From Pseudomonadota bacterium (GTDB lineage: Bacteria > Desulfobacterota > Desulfobulbia > Desulfobulbales > Desulfobulbaceae): a stretch of DNA of 8,165 nt. The notes under the pieces are model-generated. The model had not been told where the DNA came from, made no database searches, and worked only from the letters and a program-made list of their open reading frames with translations. The position numbers and the translations under genes were made by a program. This document shows, piece by piece, positions 1 through 5,628 of the stretch; position 1 is the first letter of the stretch, and each line of letters starts with the position of its first letter. The stretch is taken from positions 1 to 8,165 of the forward strand of contig WRKE01000236.1 of assembly GCA_009778235.1 (NCBI GenBank), in the 5' to 3' direction.

Positions 1-126
1 GATATAGCCGGCCTTGCTCAACAGCTCGCCGATCTTGATTCGGCCGGCGCCGGATTGATCCTTGACCGTCCTTTTCATCGAGCCTCGAGCGGCATCCGAT
101 GCGGGTTGTCCTGGTTTGAGCGGCAT
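1..126 (-). CDS. N-terminal fragment of a GspE/PilB-like secretion or pilus ATPase (partial)
   Basis: Only the first 42 codons lie in the window; the reading frame stays open to the left edge. The peptide begins MPLKPGQPASDAARG and ends with RIKIGELLSKAGYI. The pattern (L/I)GELLxKAGxI is typical of the start of the small N-terminal domain (MshEN / T2SSE_N type) of type II secretion and type IV pilus assembly ATPases, and of some c-di-GMP-binding relatives. The first 28 residues are a polar tail rich in Pro, Ser, Lys and Arg. The ATG at 126-124 has an AGGA element 12 bases upstream, which is slightly far. A second ATG at 78-76 (codon 17) has a GAGG only 4 bases upstream and is a possible alternative start. 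A good promoter lies upstream at 176-204. No Walker motif falls inside the window, so the ATPase assignment rests on one short motif and is tentative. Confidence 0.45.
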   Translation of the reverse strand, partial: MPLKPGQPASDAARGSMKRTVKDQSGAGRIKIGELLSKAGYI

Positions 127-175
127 ATGTGGTCTTATTCCTGCGTGAGGTGTGGAATGTGATGTTTTTACGATA

Positions 176-204
176 TTAATATAATAAATGCGCCCATGGG
201 TCAA
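176..204 (-). promoter_or_regulatory. Sigma70-like promoter for the left-edge gene
   Basis: On the minus strand a TTGACC -35 box (204-199) is separated by exactly 17 bases from a TATTAA -10 box (181-176). The -10 lies in an AT-rich patch that includes the palindrome ATATTAATAT (173-182). The expected transcript start is near 169, giving a leader of roughly 43 bases before the ATG at 126. The -35 matches consensus at 5 of 6 positions and the -10 at 4 of 6. Orientation and spacing fit the partial gene well. Confidence 0.55.
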
Positions 205-495
205 CTTAAGTTTGCGGTTTGCGGGCACAATTTAGAGCAGTGGCGAAAGATCTATCGCAAGATTCCAATGGAATAGCGATTGGGGCGCGGAGAAAATCAC
301 AAGACTTGTGGGCACACGCCAAATTTGAACCAGCCCGCCAACCACCACCAGGCAAGGCTTGTGCCACAACACGCAACTGGGCAAAAAGAAAAGATTTTTT
401 TTCAAAAAAAAGAAGCGGAAGACGGGGGAAATGACGGATCTGGGCCGAAAGAGAAGGCTCTGGTGGACGGAATTGGATCCCGTTTTTTTTGCGGT
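205..495. other. Non-coding stretch between thyX and the left-edge gene
   Basis: With the promoter at 176-204 this makes about 370 bases without a convincing gene. Open frames here lack family-like sequence and good ribosome binding sites, and their composition looks like translated non-coding DNA. Visible structure is limited to homopolymer tracts: eight T, one C and eight A at 395-411, and eight T at 483-490. I found no GC-rich hairpin followed by a U-run that would terminate thyX on the minus strand, and no tRNA or other RNA gene. Confidence 0.6.
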
Positions 496-1431
496 TCAGG
501 AAAATACGGCCGGGTAGCGGCGCCCCAATTCTTGAGCCAAGGGGATCATGACCTCGCGCATCGACGGCTCGGCTGCAGGCGGCGTGCGCAGGGCTAAAAT
601 GTGTTTCCATTCCGCGAGATTGGCGTAGACGATGATTTCGGTTTTGCAGGAATTGGGCAGCACGGTCCGGGCCGCTTGCGGTGAGGAGGTTTGCAGCAGC
701 CAGAGGTACTGGGTTTCCATGGCTGCCATCGCCTGTTGCCACACCATGAATTCCTCGCTTCCTTCCTCGAAAAAGACCGGTTTGATGAAGGTGACTTCGT
801 TGCCGAACTTATCGGCGGAGTAGCGGCAGTAACGCTGGCTTTCCTGGAGAAACGAGCAGGGGCGGTGGCGGACCAGCTCGTGGGTGACCGCGCGGTTGAC
901 GATGAATTTGACCGCCAGGAAGCGATGCCTGGCTAAAAGGGGCGGGGCAAGTTGCTCCACCGCGGCGAGTTTAAGCTGCTCGATGGTCAGGCCCGCGGAC
1001 GCCTCCGCATCTTCGGGTAAAGACAGCGCCTCGAAAAAATAGGGGTGACGGTCGCGAAGAAACCGGGCAATGGCCCGGCAGATGGCGTCATGGGGATTCA
1101 AGAACCACATCTCGCGAAAGGCGCGGATGGAGCCGGTGATCAACAACTGATGGCCCTGCAGTTGATCGATGTGCAGGAATTTCGGCTGACGGCCGAAGAG
1201 GGCTTGGATAGGCTCCGGGGTGGCGCAGGTGGCAATCAGGGTGGTCACCCCCATCTCCAGGACGGAATTATGACCGCTGGTCACCATCTTTTTGACAAAG
1301 GGGATGGCCGAATCGCTGTCGATCCGGTTTTCGCTTTTATAGCAGATCCGGCCGCAATATTCGATGCGGACTGGGAGGGACTGCCGGTCAAGTTCATCAA
1401 GGATGGTGAAGCTCGGGGCAATAATGCGCAT
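496..1431 (-). CDS. thyX: FAD-dependent thymidylate synthase ThyX
   Basis: ThyX methylates dUMP to dTMP using methylene-tetrahydrofolate as carbon donor and reduced FAD as hydride carrier, so it does not oxidise folate to dihydrofolate as ThyA does. The 311-residue protein carries the family signature RHRX7S: R188-H189-R190 followed by S198, within RHRPCSFLQESQRYCRY. Other ThyX-like blocks are EYCGRICYKSENRI (24-37), GHNSVLE (53-59) and a C-terminal NLAEWKHILALR (271-282). R282 sits where the conserved substrate-binding arginine of the family is expected. The length is at the long end for the family, with an insert around residues 120-165. The start MRIIAPSFTIL matches the usual ThyX opening, although the upstream sequence offers only a weak GAG as ribosome binding site. 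The gene follows nifS by 77 bases, but a strong terminator lies in that gap, so it may be expressed separately or by read-through. The stop is TGA at 498-496. Confidence 0.95.
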   Translation of the reverse strand: MRIIAPSFTILDELDRQSLPVRIEYCGRICYKSENRIDSDSAIPFVKKMVTSGHNSVLEMGVTTLIATCATPEPIQALFGRQPKFLHIDQLQGHQLLITGSIRAFREMWFLNPHDAICRAIARFLRDRHPYFFEALSLPEDAEASAGLTIEQLKLAAVEQLAPPLLARHRFLAVKFIVNRAVTHELVRHRPCSFLQESQRYCRYSADKFGNEVTFIKPVFFEEGSEEFMVWQQAMAAMETQYLWLLQTSSPQAARTVLPNSCKTEIIVYANLAEWKHILALRTPPAAEPSMREVMIPLAQELGRRYPAVFS

Positions 1432-1456
1432 GGCGGCTCGACGGCAATGGGTGCGG

Positions 1457-1491
1457 AAAAAGGCGCCGCCAGCCTTAAGCTCGGCGGCGCC
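1457..1491 (-). terminator. Intrinsic terminator after nifS
   Basis: On the minus strand GGCGCCGCC (1491-1483) pairs perfectly with GGCGGCGCC (1470-1462), and the run of five T at 1461-1457 follows immediately. The 12-base interior GAGCTTAAGGCT can add a further short AGC/GCT pairing. The 9-bp all-GC stem plus U-run is a classic rho-independent terminator, placed 17 bases after the nifS stop. It also lies 25 bases upstream of the thyX ATG. Confidence 0.88.
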
Positions 1492-1508
1492 TGGAAACGA
1501 CTAAGTTA

Positions 1509-2690
1509 TCAGTCCTCCCAGAAAGGGGACAGGTCCCGCAGCTTGGCGATGATGCCGGGCAGGGTCGCCAAGACGAAATCGACTTCTTGTTCGGTATTGT
1601 AGATGGAGAGGCTGAAACGGATCGAACCGTGCGCCGCGGTGAAGGGCACGCCCATGGCCCGGAGGACATGGGAAGGCTCCAGGGAGCCGGAGGTGCAGGC
1701 CGAACCGGAGGAGGCACAGATGTTGTGCTGGTTCATGTGCAATAAGATGGCCTCGCCCTCGACATACTCGAAACTGATGTTGGTGGTGTTGGGCAGGCGC
1801 AGACTCGGGTGCCCGTTGAGCAGCGATTTGGGAATCGCGCCCAGCAGCCCCCGTTCGAGTTTGTCCCGCAGCGCCAGCACCCTGGTGTTTTCCTCGGCCA
1901 TCGTCTCGGCTGCCAAGGTACAAGCCCGTCCCAGGCCGATGATCGAGGCGACGTTCTCGGTGCCGCCCCGCCGTCCGTGTTCCTGGTGGCCGCCGTTCAT
2001 GAAGGGAATGTAGGGTGTGCCCTTGCGGACATAGAGAACCCCCACCCCTTTAGGGGCATGGAGCTTGTGGCCGGAAAAGGAGAGGAAATCAATGGCCGTT
2101 TCCTTGAGCTTGATCGGGATCTTGCCCACCGCCTGCACCGCGTCGGTATGGAAGAGGATGCCCCGCTCCTTGGCGATCCGGGCCATTTCCTCCACCGGGA
2201 AGAGCACTCCGGTTTCGTTGTTGGCCCACATCACGCTGACAATGGCGGTGTCGTCGGTGAGGCTCTCGGTAAACCGCTGCAGGTCCAAAGTGCCGTCGGC
2301 GGCGACCGGCAGGCGGGTGACATGGTATTTGCGGCCGGTAAAGCCCTCCAGGTTATCGCACAGGTTTTTGACCGCCGGATGCTCCACCCTGGTGGTCACC
2401 AAGTGGTTTTTTCCGGGATTGGTCTGAAGGGCGGAAAGAATGGCAGTGGAATCACTCTCGGTGCCGCAACTGGTGAACACGATTTCGTCGGGATCAGCGC
2501 CGATCAGGTCGGCGATTTCCTGCCGGGCCAGGTCGACTGCCCGGCCGACCTGGCCGCCAAAGGTGTGCATGGAGGAAGGGTTGCCGTAGAACTGGGTCAG
2601 ATAGGGCATCATGGCATCCAACACCTCGGGCGCGATCCGGGTGGTGGCGTTATTGTCCATGTAGATGACCTGTTCGGGTAGCACAGTCAT
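1509..2690 (-). CDS. nifS: NifS-type cysteine desulfurase
   Basis: This is a PLP-dependent enzyme that removes sulfur from L-cysteine, leaving alanine and an enzyme persulfide that feeds the Fe-S scaffold NifU. The 393-residue protein has the class I NifS/IscS features: YMDNNATT near the start (10-17), H104 in RVEHPAV stacking on PLP, D183 and Q186 in HTDAVQAVG, the Schiff-base lysine K209 in SGHKLHAPKG, and the persulfide cysteine C332 in SSGSACTSGSLEPSHVL. The open frame extends upstream to 2792, but that extension lies inside nifU. The ATG at 2690-2688 is preferred because it gives the family N-terminus and has an AGGAGG-like site about 8 bases upstream. It overlaps the nifU stop as TAATG, indicating translational coupling. 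The gene ends with tandem stops (TGA TAA) and then a strong terminator, so nifS is the likely end of its operon. Confidence 0.96.
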   Translation of the reverse strand: MTVLPEQVIYMDNNATTRIAPEVLDAMMPYLTQFYGNPSSMHTFGGQVGRAVDLARQEIADLIGADPDEIVFTSCGTESDSTAILSALQTNPGKNHLVTTRVEHPAVKNLCDNLEGFTGRKYHVTRLPVAADGTLDLQRFTESLTDDTAIVSVMWANNETGVLFPVEEMARIAKERGILFHTDAVQAVGKIPIKLKETAIDFLSFSGHKLHAPKGVGVLYVRKGTPYIPFMNGGHQEHGRRGGTENVASIIGLGRACTLAAETMAEENTRVLALRDKLERGLLGAIPKSLLNGHPSLRLPNTTNISFEYVEGEAILLHMNQHNICASSGSACTSGSLEPSHVLRAMGVPFTAAHGSIRFSLSIYNTEQEVDFVLATLPGIIAKLRDLSPFWED

Positions 2691-3526
2691 TACTTGTCCT
2701 CCTCGACGATCAGGCTGTCCAGTACCTGTTCGCGCAGCTTCTTCTCCACATATTCCTTCAGGGTGGTTTGCGCAGAATGACAGTTGGCGCACGAACCCCG
2801 CAACGATACAGTGACGAAATCACCATCCACGTCGACCAATTGGATGTCGCCGCCATCCTTTTTCAGGGTGGGCTTGATCTCCCGCTCGATGACCTCTTCA
2901 ATTTTCTTGATTTTTTCCAAGGTGGTCATGCGCTTCTTCCTGGGTGCGCCGGTTAGCTGTCCAGCCGCACCCTCCACCGTCTCGGCCAGCAGGGCCCGCA
3001 GCTTGCCCTCGCACTTGCCGCAGCCGCCGCCGGCCTTGGTGAAATTGGTGATGTCCTCCACCGAGGTCAGCGAATTCTCCCGAATGGCGCGGATGATTTC
3101 CAGATCGGTGACCCCGAAACATTCGCAGACCACCTCGCCTTGCGCCATGGGCAGGATGGCACCGGTGTAATTGGCGATGGCCGCCTCCAGGGCCTCGCGG
3201 CCCATGACCGAGCAGTGCATCTTTTCCTTGGGCAGGCCGCCCAGCGCCTTGGCGATGTCGTCGTTGGTCAGCCTCTTGGCATCCTCCAGATTCATGCCCT
3301 TGAGCATCTCGGTGAGGACCGAGGAGGAGGCAATGGCCGAGGCGCAGCCGAAGGTCTTGAACTTGGCGTCGGTGATCACCTGGTTGGCATCCACCTTGAT
3401 GGTCAGGCGCAGGGCGTCGCCGCAGGCTATGGAGCCGACGTTGCCCACGCCGTCGGCGTTCTTGATTTCGCCGACATTCCTGGGGTTGATGAAATGGTCT
3501 TGAACTTTATCCGTATAGTCCCACAT
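2690..3526 (-). CDS. nifU: NifU, three-domain Fe-S cluster assembly scaffold
   Basis: NifU takes sulfur from NifS and iron to build Fe-S clusters that it passes to apoproteins. The 278-residue protein has the complete modular layout. Residues 1-125 are an IscU-like scaffold with ligands C35, C61 and C105 and D37 in CGDAL. Residues 130-180 form a BFD-like [2Fe-2S] domain with C134, C136, C169 and C172 (CECFGV and GGGCGKC). Residues 200-278 are an Nfu domain with the CxxC pair C246/C249 in GSCANCHS. All expected cluster ligands are present. The opening MWDYTDKVQDHFINPRNVGEI is characteristic of full-length NifU from delta-type anaerobes and fixes the start, although its ribosome binding site is weak. 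nifS follows with a one-base overlap. pgm lies 81 bases upstream on the same strand with no clear promoter between them. No nitrogenase genes are visible, so a housekeeping Fe-S role is likely. Confidence 0.96.
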   Translation of the reverse strand: MWDYTDKVQDHFINPRNVGEIKNADGVGNVGSIACGDALRLTIKVDANQVITDAKFKTFGCASAIASSSVLTEMLKGMNLEDAKRLTNDDIAKALGGLPKEKMHCSVMGREALEAAIANYTGAILPMAQGEVVCECFGVTDLEIIRAIRENSLTSVEDITNFTKAGGGCGKCEGKLRALLAETVEGAAGQLTGAPRKKRMTTLEKIKKIEEVIEREIKPTLKKDGGDIQLVDVDGDFVTVSLRGSCANCHSAQTTLKEYVEKKLREQVLDSLIVEEDK

Positions 3527-3562
3527 GGTCGTTCTCGAAAATGGTGGTTGGTGGTGCGTGTA

Positions 3563-3594
3563 ATTCCATGCTGTTCACAGGAACAGCGAGGAAT
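3563..3594. repeat. 32-bp imperfect palindrome between pgm and nifU
   Basis: ATTCC-AT-GCTGTTC-ACAG-GAACAGC-GA-GGAAT reads as an inverted repeat with 12 of 14 arm positions paired: an inner 7-bp stem, a 2-by-2 internal loop, and an outer 5-bp stem around a 4-base loop. It starts 14 bases after the pgm stop and ends 37 bases before the nifU start. There is no U-run on either side, so it is not a standard intrinsic terminator. It could be an mRNA hairpin that stabilises or separates pgm and nifU messages, or a DNA operator. The function is unknown. Confidence 0.6.
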
Positions 3595-3607
3595 CCCCCC
3601 CGTTACA

Positions 3608-5362
3608 TTAGGGCAAGAGTCCTATTTCGGCAAGCATCGATTTGGCGCTTTTTACCAGCAGGGCCGTTTCTGCCGGGCTTCTGGCCTCAACGTAAAAACG
3701 GACCTTGGGCTCGGTGCCCGAGGGGCGGATCATGATCCAGGAGCCGTCTGCTAAAATCATCTTCCGGCCGTCGATATCGATCACCGAAGTGATGGTTTGG
3801 GTTTTCTCGCCGACCCGAACCTCGCTGCCGGGACCGTAAGTGCGCAATTTGTCCAGGCTGCGCAGCAGGCTTTCCCCCTGTTGGGAAACAACGACGCCGT
3901 CACGGTCGGGATAGTAGTGGCCGAAGCGGTCCTCGATTTCGGCCAGGTATTGGCCCAGCGGCTTGTTCAAGGACAGCGTCATGTCAATGGCCAGGATCAG
4001 GCCGATGAAGGCGTCCTTTTCCGGGGTGTGGCCGATGACGGAGATCCCGTCCGATTCCTCGAAAAAGACCAGGGCCTGGTCGATCACCGGCTTGAACTCC
4101 TTGAAGCCGACCTTGGGTTCGAAGACCTCCTCGCCCAGTTGGACCGCCAGTCCATTGGCCAGGTTGCTCGAGGCCACGGTCTTGGCGACCATGCCCCGCT
4201 TGCCTTTGATCTGGTGGAGAAAATGGTAGGCCATCGCCCCAAACTGGTTCATGGAGATCTCAACCGTGCCGTCGGTGAAGCGGATGCGGTCGCCGTCGGG
4301 ATCGATGATCGCCCCGAGCTTGAGCGGCTCTGGCCGGGCTGCCAGCGTGGTCATCACCGGCTGCATGTTGGCCGAGGAGGGTTCCGGCGCAATCCCGCCA
4401 AAGGTGGGATCAACGGTGGACCTGAGCAGCACCAGTCTTTCGGGCGGGGGATTGTTCAGGAGGCGGCCCAGATAGCCGCGGGCAGCCCCATGGACCGCGT
4501 CGACGCAGACCACGATGTCGCGGTTGCCCGCCAGTTCGGCCAGCAAGCGGTCGTAGTCGATGCCGTGGAGACCGACTTTGGCGCGGACCAGTTGTTGCCA
4601 ACTGGCCAGGGCGTCTTCGGCCACGACCTCGGCCACGGTCTCCGGCGCGGTGTCGAGATCAAGTTGAGCGGGAATGAGGTCCGGCGCGCCCGATTCCAGA
4701 TATTCCCCCGCCAGGCGGGTGATGGTGTCGGTGAGGATGGGGGCGGCCGGGCCGGCATCGGCGGCGTTGTATTTGAAGCCGCCGTATTCCAGGGGATTGT
4801 GGCTGGGCGTGAGGTTAATGGAAAAGGCGGCTTGGTGGATGAGCACCGAGGCTGAGAGCGCGCCGGTGGTGGCCTCGCCGGCGTAATAGACCTTCACCCC
4901 GTTGGCCCGGAGAACGGCGATTGCCGCCCTGGCCAGCAGGGGGCCGCCGAAACGGTTGTCAAAGCCGACCACGCAGCCGCGCCGCTGCATCTCGGCGAAA
5001 TCCGCCACCCCCAGGGCGTGCCGGATCTCCTGATTGCCGGCCGCTTCCCGGTACATGCCGAGGATGGCGGCGGTGACCACCGCCACCGAGCGGGCGAACA
5101 GATCCTTGCCCAAGGTGCCCCGCCATCCCGAGGTGCCGAAGGCGACGGCCTTGGTGGGCTTGCCGGTCCGGGTGCGGATCTCATCCTCGATCAGTTGGTA
5201 GATCTGGTCGATGCCGGCTTGCCATTGCTGCCGGTCCGCGGATGACGCCTTGTTCCGACCCGCGACCAGACGCTTGATCGCCTCGAAATAACGGCTTTGC
5301 TCATGGTTTCCGCTGACGATGCAGTCGGCGCTGGCGGCGAGGATCTCGTGGGCAATGGTCAT
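3608..5362 (-). CDS. pgm: Phosphoglucomutase/phosphomannomutase-family phosphohexomutase
   Basis: Members interconvert hexose 1-phosphate and hexose 6-phosphate through a phosphoserine enzyme, linking gluconeogenesis to glycogen and cell-surface sugar synthesis. The 584-residue protein shows all four active-site loops of the alpha-D-phosphohexomutase family in order: the phosphoserine loop TPSHNP (185-190, S187), the Mg-binding loop DPDGDR (354-359), the sugar-specificity loop FEESDG (434-439), and the phosphate-binding loop RPSGTEPKVR (546-555). FGTSGWRG (75-82) marks the start of domain 1, preceded by a 74-residue extension that is longer than in E. coli Pgm. The TPSHNP form and the EES loop resemble glucose-type Pgm more than PMM/PGM enzymes, but the substrate cannot be settled from sequence. 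The frame opens with a TTG at 5380, but the ATG at 5362-5360 has a GGAG site 7 bases upstream and is preferred. A good promoter lies at 5416-5444. nifU follows 81 bases downstream. Confidence 0.88.
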   Translation of the reverse strand: MTIAHEILAASADCIVSGNHEQSRYFEAIKRLVAGRNKASSADRQQWQAGIDQIYQLIEDEIRTRTGKPTKAVAFGTSGWRGTLGKDLFARSVAVVTAAILGMYREAAGNQEIRHALGVADFAEMQRRGCVVGFDNRFGGPLLARAAIAVLRANGVKVYYAGEATTGALSASVLIHQAAFSINLTPSHNPLEYGGFKYNAADAGPAAPILTDTITRLAGEYLESGAPDLIPAQLDLDTAPETVAEVVAEDALASWQQLVRAKVGLHGIDYDRLLAELAGNRDIVVCVDAVHGAARGYLGRLLNNPPPERLVLLRSTVDPTFGGIAPEPSSANMQPVMTTLAARPEPLKLGAIIDPDGDRIRFTDGTVEISMNQFGAMAYHFLHQIKGKRGMVAKTVASSNLANGLAVQLGEEVFEPKVGFKEFKPVIDQALVFFEESDGISVIGHTPEKDAFIGLILAIDMTLSLNKPLGQYLAEIEDRFGHYYPDRDGVVVSQQGESLLRSLDKLRTYGPGSEVRVGEKTQTITSVIDIDGRKMILADGSWIMIRPSGTEPKVRFYVEARSPAETALLVKSAKSMLAEIGLLP

Positions 5363-5415
5363 GGCGGCTCCGTTTCTCAACTCAGCTTGATGGGGAAAAA
5401 TAAATATATTTCGTT

Positions 5416-5444
5416 AATATAGCTTGTTAGGCCGATCTTGGCAA
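5416..5444 (-). promoter_or_regulatory. Sigma70-like promoter for pgm (possibly pgm-nifU-nifS)
   Basis: On the minus strand a TTGCCA -35 box (5444-5439) and a TATATT -10 box (5421-5416) are separated by exactly 17 bases, and each box matches consensus at 5 of 6 positions. The predicted start is near 5409, giving a leader of about 47 bases before the pgm ATG. With no clear terminator after pgm and no clear promoter before nifU, this promoter may also serve nifU and nifS. Confidence 0.65.
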
Positions 5445-5480
5445 GCCTCTGCTCCATAGCCTTCGTCCGGCCGCGGGGCT

Positions 5481-5492
5481 CTGGAGGTCCAG
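5481..5492. repeat. Short palindrome between the divergent promoters
   Basis: CTGGA-GG-TCCAG is a perfect 5+2+5 inverted repeat in the 60-bp stretch between the two outward-facing -35 boxes. Its place makes it a candidate operator for joint control of pgm and ppsA. A repeat this short can arise by chance, and I do not recognise it as a known regulator site. Confidence 0.3.
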
Positions 5493-5504
5493 GGGACGTT
5501 TCGG

Positions 5505-5533
5505 TTGACCGTGCCAGGTTTTTTTTCTACAAT
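5505..5533 (+). promoter_or_regulatory. Sigma70-like promoter for ppsA
   Basis: TTGACC (5505-5510) and TACAAT (5528-5533) are separated by 17 bases, and each matches consensus at 5 of 6 positions. The spacer contains a run of eight T (5519-5526) directly before the -10 region. The predicted transcript start is near 5540, leaving a leader of about 89 bases before the ppsA ATG. Confidence 0.7.
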
Positions 5534-5561
5534 CGATCCTCGTAGACCATAGTGCGTCGGT

Positions 5562-5587
5562 TGCCGGCAACACAGAGTTGCCGGGCA
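5562..5587 (+). promoter_or_regulatory. Hairpin in the ppsA 5' leader
   Basis: CCGGCAAC (5564-5571) and GTTGCCGG (5577-5584) form a perfect 8-bp stem around the loop ACAGA. Two more pairs (TG with CA) are possible beyond a bulged G at 5585. The left arm is itself part of a 12-bp perfect palindrome, GTTGCCGGCAAC (5560-5571), and GTTGCCGG recurs at 5577. The structure lies about 22 bases into the predicted transcript and 41 bases before the ATG. No U-run follows, so it is not a terminator. It could be an RNA element, or a DNA site with two half-repeats spaced 17 bases apart. Confidence 0.5.
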
Positions 5588-5628
5588 TGCCTGTGCCGAC
5601 CGACGCTTCTTCTTTGAGGGGGGAGTTG

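Noticed and set aside
320..350. tRNA-like T-arm (TTCAAAT on the minus strand)
   Set aside because: No flanking five-base stem, acceptor stem or anticodon arm could be found.
460..490. Possible plus-strand terminator before the T8 run at 483-490
   Set aside because: The preceding sequence forms only about three base pairs around GGATCC, and no plus-strand gene ends there.
219..597. Two plus-strand open frames (71 and 105 codons) in the non-coding gap
   Set aside because: They read through homopolymer runs (Lys-rich FFSKKRS-type peptides), lack good ribosome binding sites and overlap each other and thyX.
206..742. 178-codon minus-strand open frame overlapping the end of thyX
   Set aside because: It overlaps thyX in another frame, has a low-complexity Arg/Pro/Ala-rich composition, and shows no recognisable domain.
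1809..2681. 290-codon plus-strand frame opposite nifS
   Set aside because: Antisense shadow of a clearly conserved gene; Gly/His/Asp-rich composition expected from a high-GC mirror frame.
2691..2792. Upstream extension of nifS by 34 codons
   Set aside because: It lies within the nifU Nfu domain in another frame, and the extra peptide is unlike any NifS N-terminus. The ATG at 2690 has a strong ribosome binding site.
3797..4855. 352-codon plus-strand frame opposite pgm
   Set aside because: Antisense shadow: all conserved phosphohexomutase motifs lie on the minus strand and the mirror protein shows no family motif.
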